DNA of 35,374 bases from an uncultured Gimesia sp. (GTDB lineage: Bacteria > Planctomycetota > Planctomycetia > Planctomycetales > Planctomycetaceae): NCBI RefSeq assembly GCF_937910335.1, contig NZ_CALEMX010000350.1, positions 1 through 35,374 on the forward strand. The letters are read 5' to 3'. Shown here piece by piece: positions 17,480 to 26,334 of this stretch. Made by a program: the position numbers and the translations under genes. The notes beneath the pieces were generated by a model, which saw only the letters and a list, made by a program, of their open reading frames with translations, ran no database searches and was not told the origin of the DNA. The first letter of the stretch is position 1, and each line of letters opens with the position of its first letter.

Positions 17480-18787
17480 ATGCAAAAGAATTCTAATTTC
17501 AGCCGTCGTGATTTTCTTAAGTCAACAACCGCGGGAGCCGCCGCAATTTCTACAGGGGTCTGGACCGGATTCGCTCCAGCTGCTTCCAAATCAGCGAATG
17601 GAAAGCTGAATATCGCCTGCATTGGAACTGCCAATCGTGCTGCAGCAGACATTGATGGCGTTAAGGGTGAGAATATAGTCGCTCTGGTCGATATCGATAG
17701 TAACTACCTTGACCGTGCGTCAGCCAATTTTCCCGGCGCTCGGCGATATGCTGACTATCGGGAGATGCTCGAAAGCGAAGATGGAAAAATTGATGCTGTC
17801 GTGATTGGAACGACCGATCATCATCACGCCCCTGCCTCGATTCGGGCTATTCGGAAAGGCCTGCATGTTTATTGCGAAAAACCACTTACGCATACAGTCC
17901 AGGAAGCTCGCATCATTGCCCAGGAAGCAAAAAAACATGGTGTGGCAACCCAATTGGGGACGCAGGTGCATGCCAGTGATAATTACCGGCGTGTTGTGGA
18001 AATTGTTCAATCCGGAATTTTAGGCGATGTCAATGAGGTTCATGTCTGGGTTGGTAAAGGCTGGGGCGGAGGGGAACTTCCTTCCGATACTCAAGAACCT
18101 CCCAAGAATTTGAGTTGGGATTTATGGCTGGGACCAGCGCCCGTACGGCCCTTTGCCGCAGGCCGCTATCATCCTGCACAATGGCGTCGCTGGTGGCAGT
18201 TCGGTCAGGGAACACTGGGTGATATGGCATGCCATTATATGGACCTCCCCTTCTGGGCCCTGGATTTAAAGCATCCCACACACTGTGAGGCAGAAGGTCC
18301 GGAAGTCCATCCAGAAACCTGTCCACATGGGTTAACTGTGCGTTATCAATTCCCCAAGCGGGGTAAGTTGGTTCCCGTGAAACTGACCTGGTACGATGGA
18401 AACATGATTCCGAAAAAAGTAGCCGGCGAACGGGTTCCCGGAAGTGGAGTCATGTTCGTAGGTACAGAAGGCACAATGTTTGCCAACTATGGTGGTTACA
18501 AATTATTCCCGAAGGAAAAATTTGCTGACTTCAAACCACCTAAGCAAACCATCCCAAAATCGATCGGCCATCATGCCGAATGGATCAAGGCCTGCAAAGA
18601 CGGATCACCAACGACTTGCAACTTTGATTATTCAGGAGCATTAACGGAAGCCGTTCTGCTCGGCAATGTTTCATATCGTGCAAAATCGCCTCTCGAATGG
18701 GATGCCGCGAATCTCAAGGCCACAAATTGTCCCGCAGCCGATAAGTATATCAGCAAAGAATACCGAAAGGGCTGGGAAGTTTCTTAG
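17480..18787 (+). CDS. Tat-exported Gfo/Idh/MocA family oxidoreductase
   Basis: A 435-residue NAD(P)-dependent oxidoreductase with a twin-arginine signal SRRDFLK (residues 8-14) followed by an Ala-rich hydrophobic stretch, so it is exported folded, presumably with its cofactor. The Rossmann start is LNIACIGTANRA, and the family motif E-K-P is near residue 133 (YCEKPLTH). The C-terminal half has the usual beta-sheet substrate domain with LWLGPAP and HPAQWRRWW, a pattern common in the expanded planctomycete set. Members act on sugars or inositols; here a role next to sulfatases in glycan breakdown is plausible. ATG 17480 has only a weak ribosome site but is the only start that gives the full Tat signal. 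It ends 54 bases before a convergent LRR gene. Confidence 0.92.
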   Translation: MQKNSNFSRRDFLKSTTAGAAAISTGVWTGFAPAASKSANGKLNIACIGTANRAAADIDGVKGENIVALVDIDSNYLDRASANFPGARRYADYREMLESEDGKIDAVVIGTTDHHHAPASIRAIRKGLHVYCEKPLTHTVQEARIIAQEAKKHGVATQLGTQVHASDNYRRVVEIVQSGILGDVNEVHVWVGKGWGGGELPSDTQEPPKNLSWDLWLGPAPVRPFAAGRYHPAQWRRWWQFGQGTLGDMACHYMDLPFWALDLKHPTHCEAEGPEVHPETCPHGLTVRYQFPKRGKLVPVKLTWYDGNMIPKKVAGERVPGSGVMFVGTEGTMFANYGGYKLFPKEKFADFKPPKQTIPKSIGHHAEWIKACKDGSPTTCNFDYSGALTEAVLLGNVSYRAKSPLEWDAANLKATNCPAADKYISKEYRKGWEVS

Positions 18788-18810
18788 TTGATCAACGCCA
18801 GAACATCAGT

Positions 18811-18838
18811 CCGGCTCCTCAGATCATGAGTGAGCCGG
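18811..18838. terminator. Hairpin between convergent genes
   Basis: CCGGCTC (18811-18817) pairs with GAGCCGG (18832-18838), and the inner CTCA (18818-18821) pairs with TGAG (18827-18830) across a one-base bulge, giving an 11-pair hairpin with a five-base loop. It lies exactly between the ends of the Tat oxidoreductase and the LRR lipoprotein genes and could stop transcription from both sides. No T-run follows on either strand, so an intrinsic terminator in the strict sense is not shown. Confidence 0.6.
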
Positions 18839-18841
18839 CCT

Positions 18842-19969
18842 TTACTGGCCTTCAATGTACTTCAACTGAATTTCCGTATTCGGTAATTTCTTTTTCAAGT
18901 TGGCGACCCCTTTTTCAGTGACCGCGGTACGTGTCAGCTTTAGATCTTCCAGACTCGTCAAACCTTCCAGGTCAGGCAAACCGGCATCTGTGACCGCAGT
19001 GGAACCAAGATGTAGAAATTTCAGCTGACTCATTCCTTTCAGGTTCTTGAGGCCAGCATTTCCTAATCGAGTGTTGTCCAGATTGAGCCACTGCAGGTTT
19101 GTCAGATCTTTTAAGTGCGCTACTCCTGCATCAGAGAGACCGACGCGCCATAAGTTGAGCTTATTCAATTTGCCGAGTCCAGAGAGATGCTTCATGCCTG
19201 TATCGGAGAGCAGGCTGTTTTCGCTTAAATCAAGTTCGATGAGTTGCGGAATTTTGGTGAGTGCCTCAAGTCCTGCGTCGGAAATTTGGTTTTGTGAAAG
19301 CCGTGTTTTCTTCAGTTTAGGAAATTGTGTTAAGCTGGCCAGGCCTTCATCATCGACGAGAGTTTTTGCCAGATATAACTCTTCGAGTTGATTCAGATCT
19401 TTCAAATGTGCCAGACCATCGCCGCTGACCCAGAGGAAATCGAGCATCAACGCCTTTAATTTCGTCAGTTGGTTAATATCAGCCATCGCATCATCGTCGA
19501 TATCAGAATTTCCTGACAGCCGCAGTGCTTTGAGCTTCGAAAGTCCTGTCAGATGAGAAATGGCTTTGTTATTAAGAGAGCAATCTCGTAAATCAAGATT
19601 TTCCAGTGTTTTGATTTCCCCGACGGGTTCCAATGCGGCATCGGTGATTTTCGTTTCATTCAGGAGTAACGATCGAAGACGAGACAAACCTTCAATTCCC
19701 TGAAGCGCGGCGTCATCAATGGGGGCTTTCCGAAAATCGACCTCGATTACGAAACCATCTTTGTCTGTTTTCAGTTTCGCTCCAGAAACTTTCAACGCCT
19801 CCGCCAGTTTGAGTTCTTCCCCTGGGACTTTCACTTTCGCAGGTGATTTTGCTTTGCTCACTTCGGGCGTTTTATTGGGAGCTGGTTGGTTTTCTGCCGA
19901 CTTCTCAGAACAGCCGACTGCCAGAGACAACAAAAAAACGAGAATCACTGCTTCTCGAAACGGTTTCAT
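18842..19969 (-). CDS. Leucine-rich-repeat lipoprotein
   Basis: A 375-residue lipoprotein: the signal ends in the lipobox L-A-V-G-C (Cys20), followed by a polar linker rich in Lys, Pro and Ala (21-60). From about residue 85 to 365 it consists of about twelve tandem leucine-rich repeats of roughly 24 residues with the pattern LKxLxLxxTxITDxGLxxL, forming a curved solenoid. This cysteine-free, T-D-x-G-L type is frequent in planctomycetes and is presumed to bind proteins or glycans at the cell surface; no enzyme domain is present. AAGGA five bases before ATG 19969 supports the start. It is likely transcribed alone, since 288 bases separate it from the next minus-strand gene upstream. Confidence 0.92.
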   Translation of the reverse strand: MKPFREAVILVFLLSLAVGCSEKSAENQPAPNKTPEVSKAKSPAKVKVPGEELKLAEALKVSGAKLKTDKDGFVIEVDFRKAPIDDAALQGIEGLSRLRSLLLNETKITDAALEPVGEIKTLENLDLRDCSLNNKAISHLTGLSKLKALRLSGNSDIDDDAMADINQLTKLKALMLDFLWVSGDGLAHLKDLNQLEELYLAKTLVDDEGLASLTQFPKLKKTRLSQNQISDAGLEALTKIPQLIELDLSENSLLSDTGMKHLSGLGKLNKLNLWRVGLSDAGVAHLKDLTNLQWLNLDNTRLGNAGLKNLKGMSQLKFLHLGSTAVTDAGLPDLEGLTSLEDLKLTRTAVTEKGVANLKKKLPNTEIQLKYIEGQ

Positions 19970-20257
19970 ATTTCATTCCTTCAATCGTTAGCCTGTATCC
20001 AGGTTTATTGTAGCGTCTCCAGAACCATTCGGTTCGAGTATCTTAGTATCGAATCCTCTATGATTAAAATGGACGCACTCTAGTAGCGAATATCAACTTC
20101 AACACTTAAGTCTACCGTCTTAGGAATTCGCTCTAAACCGATGACAGGGAATCAATTCCATTTTTTTAAGGAATTACCTGCATATCAAGTCACGAATAAA
20201 ATAAATCTCTGTTGTGACGAATAGTGAGTGGGATGATTCGATGTGATTTCAGATTAT

Positions 20258-22321
20258 TTATTTCTGGGTGAGACAAGCAAGGATTTGATTAGAAACTTGC
20301 TTTCCTAAGAGTATACTTCCCGTTGATTTTAAATGAACATCACCCGGTTTTACATTATGCTTTGAGAATTCTGGTGCGATGCATGAGTGCAAGTCATTAA
20401 TCATAATTCCGTTGTTTAGCATGATCGCTTTAGCTGCTGAATTATATTTCTTCTCAATGCCAGCGACGGCTTCCCAGGGGTTATTCTCTGGTATCGGTGT
20501 TGAGTTCGCCCAGATTAGTTTCGCGTCTGTTGACTTCAATGTTTTTATGATCGTTTTCAAATTGGTCTTATATTGATCAAGAGAAATATTTCGAAAGCAG
20601 TCATGTAGTCCCCAGTTAAAATGAATCACATCCCACTTTTGGTGACTGAGCCAATGAGATAAGCGTTGAACTCCATTGCTTGACTGTCCCGCGTTTTCAG
20701 GAATGCGAAGGACGTTCGCCTTGCCAGCCAGTTGTTTTCTGACAGTAACGGTGTAACCAATCGAAATGGAATCGCCAATGAGCAGGACACGCGGCAATTG
20801 GGGATCTTCTTTGACAAACGACATCCCAGGAAGATGTGCATAGTTTTTATCTACTAAAATATCCCAATCAAATTTGTTATATGGTTTATCTGTAGCAGAT
20901 ACTCGTCTTTGTTGATTGAACTTCAGGGCAAAGAGGTCGGCATCTTCCATTGCAAAACGAATTTTAACAGGCTTGCCTGCGAGACTGGCCAGATCTGAAC
21001 CGTTTTTCCATTTCACGATGCGCGCGATATGATCCCCGTAAATGGGTTCGCAATCTTCAATCGTAAAGTCGGGAATAGGCTGACCATGCTCATCTTGAAG
21101 TTCCACCAGAATCTGGCCGGCAGCGCTGGTGGAATAGTTGATCTCCAGTTCATTGCCGACAAACTTGAGTGGTTTTGTCGTCAGCTCTCCTTGTTCAAGC
21201 GGCGCGTTCACGGAAGCGATTCCATCCAGCCGCATCGCATATCGTCGACCACCAGTCAGAAAAAATGACATTTCGGCGGGACCCGTCTGGTGAATACCAA
21301 TGGCTGCATAATTGGCGCGGTTCGCCCATCCACTACTTCCAATTCCAGGTCTAATAAAGGATTGAGTAAATTCACGATTGAACTGGGCACTTCCACGAGC
21401 GCTCATAAAGAGGATGTCTGTAGCAGCCCCACGTTTGACCATGAAACGCGTTGGCAAAGCGAAATAGATATGCGGTGCACGGAAATAAGGTTGAGTACAG
21501 GGTGTGTAAAGATGCTCGTTCGGTAAGTTGGCATGCATCTCGACCAGGGGTGTCCAATTAATGAAGTCCTTGGATGTCGTACGCGCGATACCTCGATAGC
21601 CTTTAATAAAACGGCGGAAGTAACAGACATAAGCCTGTTCATTTTCAGACCAGAACGCATAATTCTGTGAATCAAAATACTTACCCCATTCCTCAGGTAT
21701 GACAGGTTTTTCCTGAAGTTTCTTCCAGTGAATTCCATCGGGAGATACAAACGCCTTGAGGCCGCCGGGACCGCGTCTTTTTTTCACTTCCAGGTGTTGG
21801 TTAGGCTGATAGGCCAACCCTCCCAGAGCCTTGTATTTTTGCTCAGCCGGCACGCCACTCCGCGTATCAATAAAGGGTGTGAAATTATGAGTGACCAGAA
21901 ATTCATTCATCAGGACGACATTGCCTGCCGGGAACGTCGGATGGTCTTTATAGATTCCCAGTTTTGGTTGTATCCAATGAATGGCATCTTTACTTTCAGA
22001 ATAAAGCGTTACCTCGCCATCGTGGTATTGCTCCCAGCCTTTTTTCCAGTGATTTCCCGCTTTCGTATCGCCGCGGTAATAGAATTGAAACTTGTCATCG
22101 GCTTTCAATACTGTCGCGTAATGTCCGTGTGGACGGGCCGGTGAAACGGGGGGCATGAGCTGTGGGGTATGAAGTTTCAATGTCGTGTTTTTCAGGTCTT
22201 CTACAATCAGTCGATCCACGAATAACTCACGCCGTGAACCGATATCGATGATCTTCTCATCGGCAAACAAAACTTCTTGTTGTAGTACTAACAGAATACA
22301 TAGAGCCAGCAATCGTCTCAT
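20258..22321 (-). CDS. Secreted beta-propeller / SGNH hydrolase fusion protein
   Basis: A 687-residue exported two-part protein. After a signal peptide (1-20, cut near LFA-DE) comes a glycosidase-like region (about 25-470) starting IDIGSRRELFVDRLIV, with repeated W-and-G-rich strands (SPDGIHWKKL, SKDFINWTPL) as in GH43/GH32-like five-bladed propellers, and a beta-sandwich piece. From about 508 to the end is an SGNH hydrolase: nucleophile block GDSIS (Ser518), the GLHD block (571-574) and the catalytic D-V-H pair (Asp661, His663). SGNH enzymes of this kind are often carbohydrate esterases. Propeller acids cannot be assigned by eye, so whether that half is catalytic or only binding is open. It lies downstream of a glutamine-synthetase family gene with a 75-base gap. 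Confidence 0.85.
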   Translation of the reverse strand: MRRLLALCILLVLQQEVLFADEKIIDIGSRRELFVDRLIVEDLKNTTLKLHTPQLMPPVSPARPHGHYATVLKADDKFQFYYRGDTKAGNHWKKGWEQYHDGEVTLYSESKDAIHWIQPKLGIYKDHPTFPAGNVVLMNEFLVTHNFTPFIDTRSGVPAEQKYKALGGLAYQPNQHLEVKKRRGPGGLKAFVSPDGIHWKKLQEKPVIPEEWGKYFDSQNYAFWSENEQAYVCYFRRFIKGYRGIARTTSKDFINWTPLVEMHANLPNEHLYTPCTQPYFRAPHIYFALPTRFMVKRGAATDILFMSARGSAQFNREFTQSFIRPGIGSSGWANRANYAAIGIHQTGPAEMSFFLTGGRRYAMRLDGIASVNAPLEQGELTTKPLKFVGNELEINYSTSAAGQILVELQDEHGQPIPDFTIEDCEPIYGDHIARIVKWKNGSDLASLAGKPVKIRFAMEDADLFALKFNQQRRVSATDKPYNKFDWDILVDKNYAHLPGMSFVKEDPQLPRVLLIGDSISIGYTVTVRKQLAGKANVLRIPENAGQSSNGVQRLSHWLSHQKWDVIHFNWGLHDCFRNISLDQYKTNLKTIIKTLKSTDAKLIWANSTPIPENNPWEAVAGIEKKYNSAAKAIMLNNGIMINDLHSCIAPEFSKHNVKPGDVHLKSTGSILLGKQVSNQILACLTQK

Positions 22322-22396
22322 TTTGTCACCTGTTCAACAAAGTTGTAAGTCATAGTCAAAATCACCATTGATCATTCTGATACAAATCAGTGAATT

Positions 22397-23746
22397 TTAA
22401 AAGCGAAATAGATAGGCAGACTGTTCGGCGTCTTCTCCGAGAGAATCGATCATTTCGATTTCAGCCCGTTTCATCGTGATGTAATCAGTAATGCGGCTTT
22501 CTCCAAAGCCGGTTCGCAGCACTTCATCCTGCTCTAATGCAGCCAGTGCTGCACTCAGATCAGTAGGATAGCCTGCCATTCCAAGTGACTGTCGTTCCTG
22601 AGGCGAAAGTAAGGCCGGGTCCGTTAAGACCGGTTCCCCCGGATCGGCTTTGTTCTCTATTCCATCCAGGCCTGCGCAGATAATTCCCGCCAATGCCAGA
22701 TAAGGATTGCATGTCGGGTCAGAAGGTTTAAATTCCAGGTTTACGGTAGCGGATTCCTGTCCTTTGAAACCAGAGGCAGCACGCACGGTTGCTTCCCGAT
22801 TATCAGGTCCCCAGCAGACATAACAAGAGCTCCAGCAACGTTCAACAAAACGTTTATAGGAATTCGTTGTCGGAGCAGTAAACGCCATAAGAGCGGGTGC
22901 ATGCTTCAGAATTCCCGCCATGAAGTGTCGGGCAATTTCTGAGAGAGCATATTCTCCGGAGGAATCGAAAAACAAGTTTTTCTCGCAATTCGAATCCCAG
23001 AGGCTGAAATGTATATGACAACCATTGCCTGCAGAATCTGGCGCTGCCTTGGGCATAAATGAGACACGGAAGTTATTTGCCGACGCGGTACCACGTACTG
23101 TTTCTTTAAACACAACCTGCTGATCAGCGGCTTGCAAACCAGCCTGATGCCGTACTGGAATTTCATGCTGACCGTGGCCCGCTTCCGGGTAGTATTTTTC
23201 CACCATCACTCCCTGTTGTTCAAGAGCGGAAATGATGGGTAACACATAAGGGCTGGCGAGATCCATCGCAGCAGAACTGAAACAGTTCAACTGTTCCAGG
23301 GGCTGCCATGTTTCATTCACATTTTTGAGAATGGTAAATTCATTTTCAAAAGCTGCGCGAATGACCATTCCCTGTTCAGAGAGTTGATTCAGCAATGTCT
23401 TTAACAGACTGCGCGGACAGAGTTCCCAAGGTTGGCCTTTTATCGTTTCTATATCCGAGAGCATTCTGGCATGCCCCGGGAGGTAGGGCAACACCTGAAA
23501 TGTACTTACGTCGGGACGAATGCGCACTTCGCCTACAGGTTGAAATTGACTTTCCTCGGGCAAATGATCAAATACCGTTACCGAAGCCTGTGCCTGGGTC
23601 AGTCCGATTCCGGACTCCAGTATTTCATCAAGACTATCAGGTCGAAATGCTTTCCCGCGTGCGATTCCATCAGGACCGACATAGATGGCACGCACAAGCT
23701 CTACACCCTGTTCCATTAACAGTTTTTTTATCGATTCATGCTGCAT
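22397..23746 (-). CDS. Glutamine synthetase family protein (PuuA/GSI-like)
   Basis: A 449-residue enzyme with the glutamine-synthetase fold: N-terminal beta-grasp part (about 1-105, RAIYVGPDGIARGKAF) and catalytic part with metal ligands in AAFENEF, EAGHGQHE and NGCHIHFSLW (GxHxH), the glutamate-site NSYKRFVE and the NREATVR / EFKPSDPTCNPYLALA blocks. In the last block the usual Arg of ExRxxD is a Lys. There is no Tyr adenylylation loop, and the length fits gamma-glutamyl-amine ligases such as PuuA rather than the main assimilatory enzyme. The likely reaction is ATP-dependent joining of glutamate to an amine or ammonia. No polyamine-catabolism gene sits nearby, so the acceptor is unknown. Its neighbours are a small cytochrome gene upstream and the propeller/SGNH gene downstream. 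Confidence 0.9.
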   Translation of the reverse strand: MQHESIKKLLMEQGVELVRAIYVGPDGIARGKAFRPDSLDEILESGIGLTQAQASVTVFDHLPEESQFQPVGEVRIRPDVSTFQVLPYLPGHARMLSDIETIKGQPWELCPRSLLKTLLNQLSEQGMVIRAAFENEFTILKNVNETWQPLEQLNCFSSAAMDLASPYVLPIISALEQQGVMVEKYYPEAGHGQHEIPVRHQAGLQAADQQVVFKETVRGTASANNFRVSFMPKAAPDSAGNGCHIHFSLWDSNCEKNLFFDSSGEYALSEIARHFMAGILKHAPALMAFTAPTTNSYKRFVERCWSSCYVCWGPDNREATVRAASGFKGQESATVNLEFKPSDPTCNPYLALAGIICAGLDGIENKADPGEPVLTDPALLSPQERQSLGMAGYPTDLSAALAALEQDEVLRTGFGESRITDYITMKRAEIEMIDSLGEDAEQSAYLFRF

Positions 23747-23800
23747 TGTGTGCTCTTTCGAGATGAGGCAGGTCAGCTTATGATCATTCGCAGCGCAGAC

Positions 23801-24241
23801 TTATCTCATCACGACAACGCTTTTCTTGATCTGTTTGTGACAGGCAATGCAGGTCATTGTCAGATGCAGATAACTTAAAGAAGCGCCATCGACATTCTTT
23901 TTCTTCGCGTATCTCGAGACCTCTTTCGCAGCATTGCGGAACTCGGCACTTTGTTGAGCGAAGATCGGCCCTTCTACGACTTGCCACTCAGTGGCATTAC
24001 TCATGTCGATCATTTTTTTCGTTGCTTTCTGGATTAGATCGAAATCTTCCGTAACCAGTCCTTCCAGAACATCTTTAGAGCTGTCCAGTTTCGCCTGCAT
24101 AAATTTTGACACATTCTCTTGAGTGGGGTTTTTTTTAGGCTTCGCCTTTTCTTTAGCGAGCACGGGAGAAAAATAATCCCCCTGATCTCCCAAGCCTCCG
24201 AACAAAATTCCGCAGACGATGATTAATAAAAGACTCCTCAT
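23801..24241 (-). CDS. Small c-type cytochrome, cytochrome c'-like
   Basis: A 146-residue exported haem protein. ATG 24241 is chosen because AAGGAG stands six bases before it and it begins a clean signal peptide (about 1-25); an ATG at 24265 is less likely. The single haem motif C-I-A-C-H (Cys131, Cys134, His135) is close to the C-terminus, and the rest is helical, as in class II cytochromes (c' and relatives) where haem sits on the last helix of a four-helix bundle. The absence of a clear axial Met cannot be settled by eye. No maturation or oxidase gene is near, and its electron partner is unknown. A perfect TATAAT box lies about 45 bases upstream of the start. Confidence 0.87.
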   Translation of the reverse strand: MRSLLLIIVCGILFGGLGDQGDYFSPVLAKEKAKPKKNPTQENVSKFMQAKLDSSKDVLEGLVTEDFDLIQKATKKMIDMSNATEWQVVEGPIFAQQSAEFRNAAKEVSRYAKKKNVDGASLSYLHLTMTCIACHKQIKKSVVVMR

Positions 24242-24286
24242 AATTCGCTCCTTCCAGCTTGCCAATGTGATGGTAACTCTTCTTGC

Positions 24287-24316
24287 ATTATAGTTTAAAG
24301 CGCGGTTTCAGTTTAA
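24287..24316 (-). promoter_or_regulatory. Candidate promoter of the cytochrome gene
   Basis: On the minus strand a perfect -10 hexamer TATAAT lies at 24292-24287. The best -35 candidate is TTAAAC at 24316-24311, 18 bases upstream, matching the consensus at only three to four positions. Transcription would begin near 24280, giving a short leader of about 39 bases that holds the strong AAGGAG ribosome site of the cytochrome gene. Confidence 0.5.
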
Positions 24317-24411
24317 TAATCAGAGTGTTATGGAATTCAAAAAATGTGAGATCGCTCAATTTTATTTAAAATGGCAATCATGCTTAACTTTCCGTTAAAA
24401 CCAAAACCAGT

Positions 24412-24756
24412 TTATTCTCCATTGGGAACAGGTGTGCTGAATATTGTGAGCAAGAGTGAAGCAGTTTCCAGACATTCAACGGCATGAGGTTCGGCTGGGG
24501 GAAGGTGTAACAAGTGCCCCGGGCTGAGTTCATGAGTTTTACCCAGACACTGAAAGATGACACGCCCCTCCAGACATTGAATGATCAGGATTCCCGGGGC
24601 ACTATGGTTGGGGAGCGACTTTCCCGCTTGCATGATGAGACGAATGATTTGCAGCTGGTCGGTTTTGACAAGCGTTGTTGTTTTTATAGACTCCAACTGA
24701 GAGCCTAAAGGGCAAACGTTTATTAATTCACCCGCTCCCGCATGTGAAACAGCCAT
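24412..24756 (-). CDS. Cupin-domain protein
   Basis: A 114-residue single-domain protein with a six-stranded cupin barrel pattern. The two conserved parts can be recognised as LPNHSAPGILIIQCLEGRVI (motif 1, with H-x(n)-G) and PGHLLHLPPAEPHAVECLE (motif 2, ending in the conserved P-x4-H). Motif 1 has only one His, so a metal site may be incomplete. Small cupins bind sugars, act as sensors or have minor enzymatic roles; nothing more specific can be read. ATG 24756 is preceded by AAGGA with 8 bases spacing. The gene stands alone between the cytochrome gene and a cytosolic oxidoreductase gene, all on the minus strand. Confidence 0.82.
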   Translation of the reverse strand: MAVSHAGAGELINVCPLGSQLESIKTTTLVKTDQLQIIRLIMQAGKSLPNHSAPGILIIQCLEGRVIFQCLGKTHELSPGHLLHLPPAEPHAVECLETASLLLTIFSTPVPNGE

Positions 24757-24862
24757 GATCTCATTCCTTCGCTTTAAATTTAGTTTCCAGTTTTATTCTA
24801 CGACGCGGAAGGGAGAGATAATAGACCGGTAGTGAAAAACAGAGTTACTTCCCCAATGGTTC

Positions 24863-25864
24863 CTACTTGATCTGCTGTATGCCTGCTTCCAGAATGACCT
24901 GAGCATTCAGACTCGCGATGGGGCTGCAAAGTTCCCACGGTTCTTCACCAGTTTGCACGCAATGTGCGAAATGTTCGGTGGCAGTCTGTAAGTAGAGCAG
25001 GGGACATTGGACCTTGACCTCTTTACCCAAAGGTTGGTCTTCGGTGGCCAGCATCAATCGCCCTTTCTTTTGTGGTTCAATCATCAAGGTACCTTTTGTG
25101 CCATAAATGGCAGTGGCATAAGCTGTCAGTTTTCCGACCTGTGACCAGGAACCTTCTGCGGTTGCGATTGCTTTCGGATATTGCATTACAATGAGCGCGT
25201 TATCTTCGACGCCGAGAGGTTCTGGCCGATACTGACCGGCGATGCCCGTGATGGATTCGGGTAAACCCAGTAAAACGCTGGAGAGAACACAGCCATAGCA
25301 ACAGTAATCCATCATGGCGCCGGCTCCATTTAATTCCGGGTTAAACAGCCAGTCACAAAAGTAGTCACTACAGCCCAGCTCTTTCGGGCCGGCATGGGCG
25401 GCTCTGTATTTGACTTGCCAGATATCTCCAATCTCACCCGCTTTGGCCATCGTAATGGCGTGTTGCATTTGAGGCCACCAGGTAAATGGCCAATTCACCA
25501 TCAGGCAGACATCCTTTTCGCGAGCCAAAGCAAACATCGCTTCTGCCTGAGACAGATTGGCAGCCATAGGCTTTTCGATCATCACCGGGATTCCCCGTTC
25601 TAACGCGGAAATCGCAAGCTCTGCTCCTGCTTGATTACTGCTGAAAATATAGACGCCATCTAATTCATGCTGTGAAAATAATTCTTCTGGTGTTTCATAA
25701 ACAGGACAGCCATATTCGTTTTTGATACGATCGCGTAACACCTGATTCGTGTCAAAGGCAGCAACAAGTTCTGCGTTCTCGGAATGTTGTAATTGTGGCA
25801 GATGATCCCAGACATGATCGTGGATCATTCCCAGGATGCCGATACGAAGTGGCTGCTTTGTCAT
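24863..25864 (-). CDS. Cytosolic Gfo/Idh/MocA family oxidoreductase
   Basis: A 333-residue NAD(P)-dependent oxidoreductase without a signal peptide. The Rossmann segment begins RIGILGMIHDHVWDHL and the family motif E-K-P is at residues 97-99 (VMIEKPMAANLSQA), with Lys98 the usual catalytic residue. The C-terminal half forms the substrate-binding sheet and includes AMMDYCCYGCVL. Unlike the two Tat-exported paralogues in this window it acts in the cytoplasm. The likely substrates are sugars, sugar acids or inositols. It lies 57 bases downstream of the HIT gene and could be in one transcript with HIT and truncated haemoglobin, though those functions do not obviously belong together. Confidence 0.9.
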   Translation of the reverse strand: MTKQPLRIGILGMIHDHVWDHLPQLQHSENAELVAAFDTNQVLRDRIKNEYGCPVYETPEELFSQHELDGVYIFSSNQAGAELAISALERGIPVMIEKPMAANLSQAEAMFALAREKDVCLMVNWPFTWWPQMQHAITMAKAGEIGDIWQVKYRAAHAGPKELGCSDYFCDWLFNPELNGAGAMMDYCCYGCVLSSVLLGLPESITGIAGQYRPEPLGVEDNALIVMQYPKAIATAEGSWSQVGKLTAYATAIYGTKGTLMIEPQKKGRLMLATEDQPLGKEVKVQCPLLYLQTATEHFAHCVQTGEEPWELCSPIASLNAQVILEAGIQQIK

Positions 25865-25920
25865 TTGTTTTCGTCAATCAATTTATGGAAATGTTTTAAA
25901 ACGGGAAAATAATCTGATCG

Positions 25921-26334
25921 TTATGCCTGAGTGTTGTTCGTCGCAAAAAAATGTTCAAAGGCCTGTTTAATCTCTGCGACTTGATCGTCTGTATAAATTC
26001 GGCTTCCAGCCTGTCCCCACACAGGGGCTGGCCAATAGGGATCATTAAATTTTCTGCCAATCACATGGATGTGCATTTGGCTGACGACATTGCCGAGAGT
26101 CGCGATATTGAGTTTGTCAGGTGAGAATTGATCCTGTATGAACTGCGCGACCAGATTGATCTCTTTTAAAATCGCAGTTTGGAGTTCGAAGGGCAGCTTC
26201 GTAAATTCAATTTCGTCACAGCGTGGTATTAACATGAACCAGTCGACCAGCGAATTGTTCATCAGCAGTAGCGTCGATTCTTCGAGTTCATAAATATGTT
26301 TACTGTCAGCCTGTAGTCTTTCGTCCAGTTTCAT
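25921..26334 (-). CDS. HIT-domain (histidine-triad) hydrolase
   Basis: A 137-residue protein from ATG 26334; the frame continues to a TTG at 26355 without a ribosome site. The triad segment reads Q-M-H-I-H-V-I (86-92): the first His of HxHxHxx is a Gln, while the central nucleophile His88 and the third His90 remain. A Gln at that place is common in one bacterial HIT subgroup that shares the following RKFNDPYWPAPVWG motif, so this is likely functional. HIT proteins hydrolyse or transfer nucleotidyl groups from dinucleoside polyphosphates or AMP derivatives in the cytoplasm. It starts 36 bases after the stop of the truncated haemoglobin gene, so the two are probably co-transcribed. Confidence 0.9.
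   Translation of the reverse strand: MKLDERLQADSKHIYELEESTLLLMNNSLVDWFMLIPRCDEIEFTKLPFELQTAILKEINLVAQFIQDQFSPDKLNIATLGNVVSQMHIHVIGRKFNDPYWPAPVWGQAGSRIYTDDQVAEIKQAFEHFFATNNTQA

Noticed and set aside
20140-20175. GGAATCAATTCC followed by seven T as a terminator
   Set aside because: The stem would be five pairs with a two-base loop, which is not feasible; no transcript is expected to end there on the plus strand.
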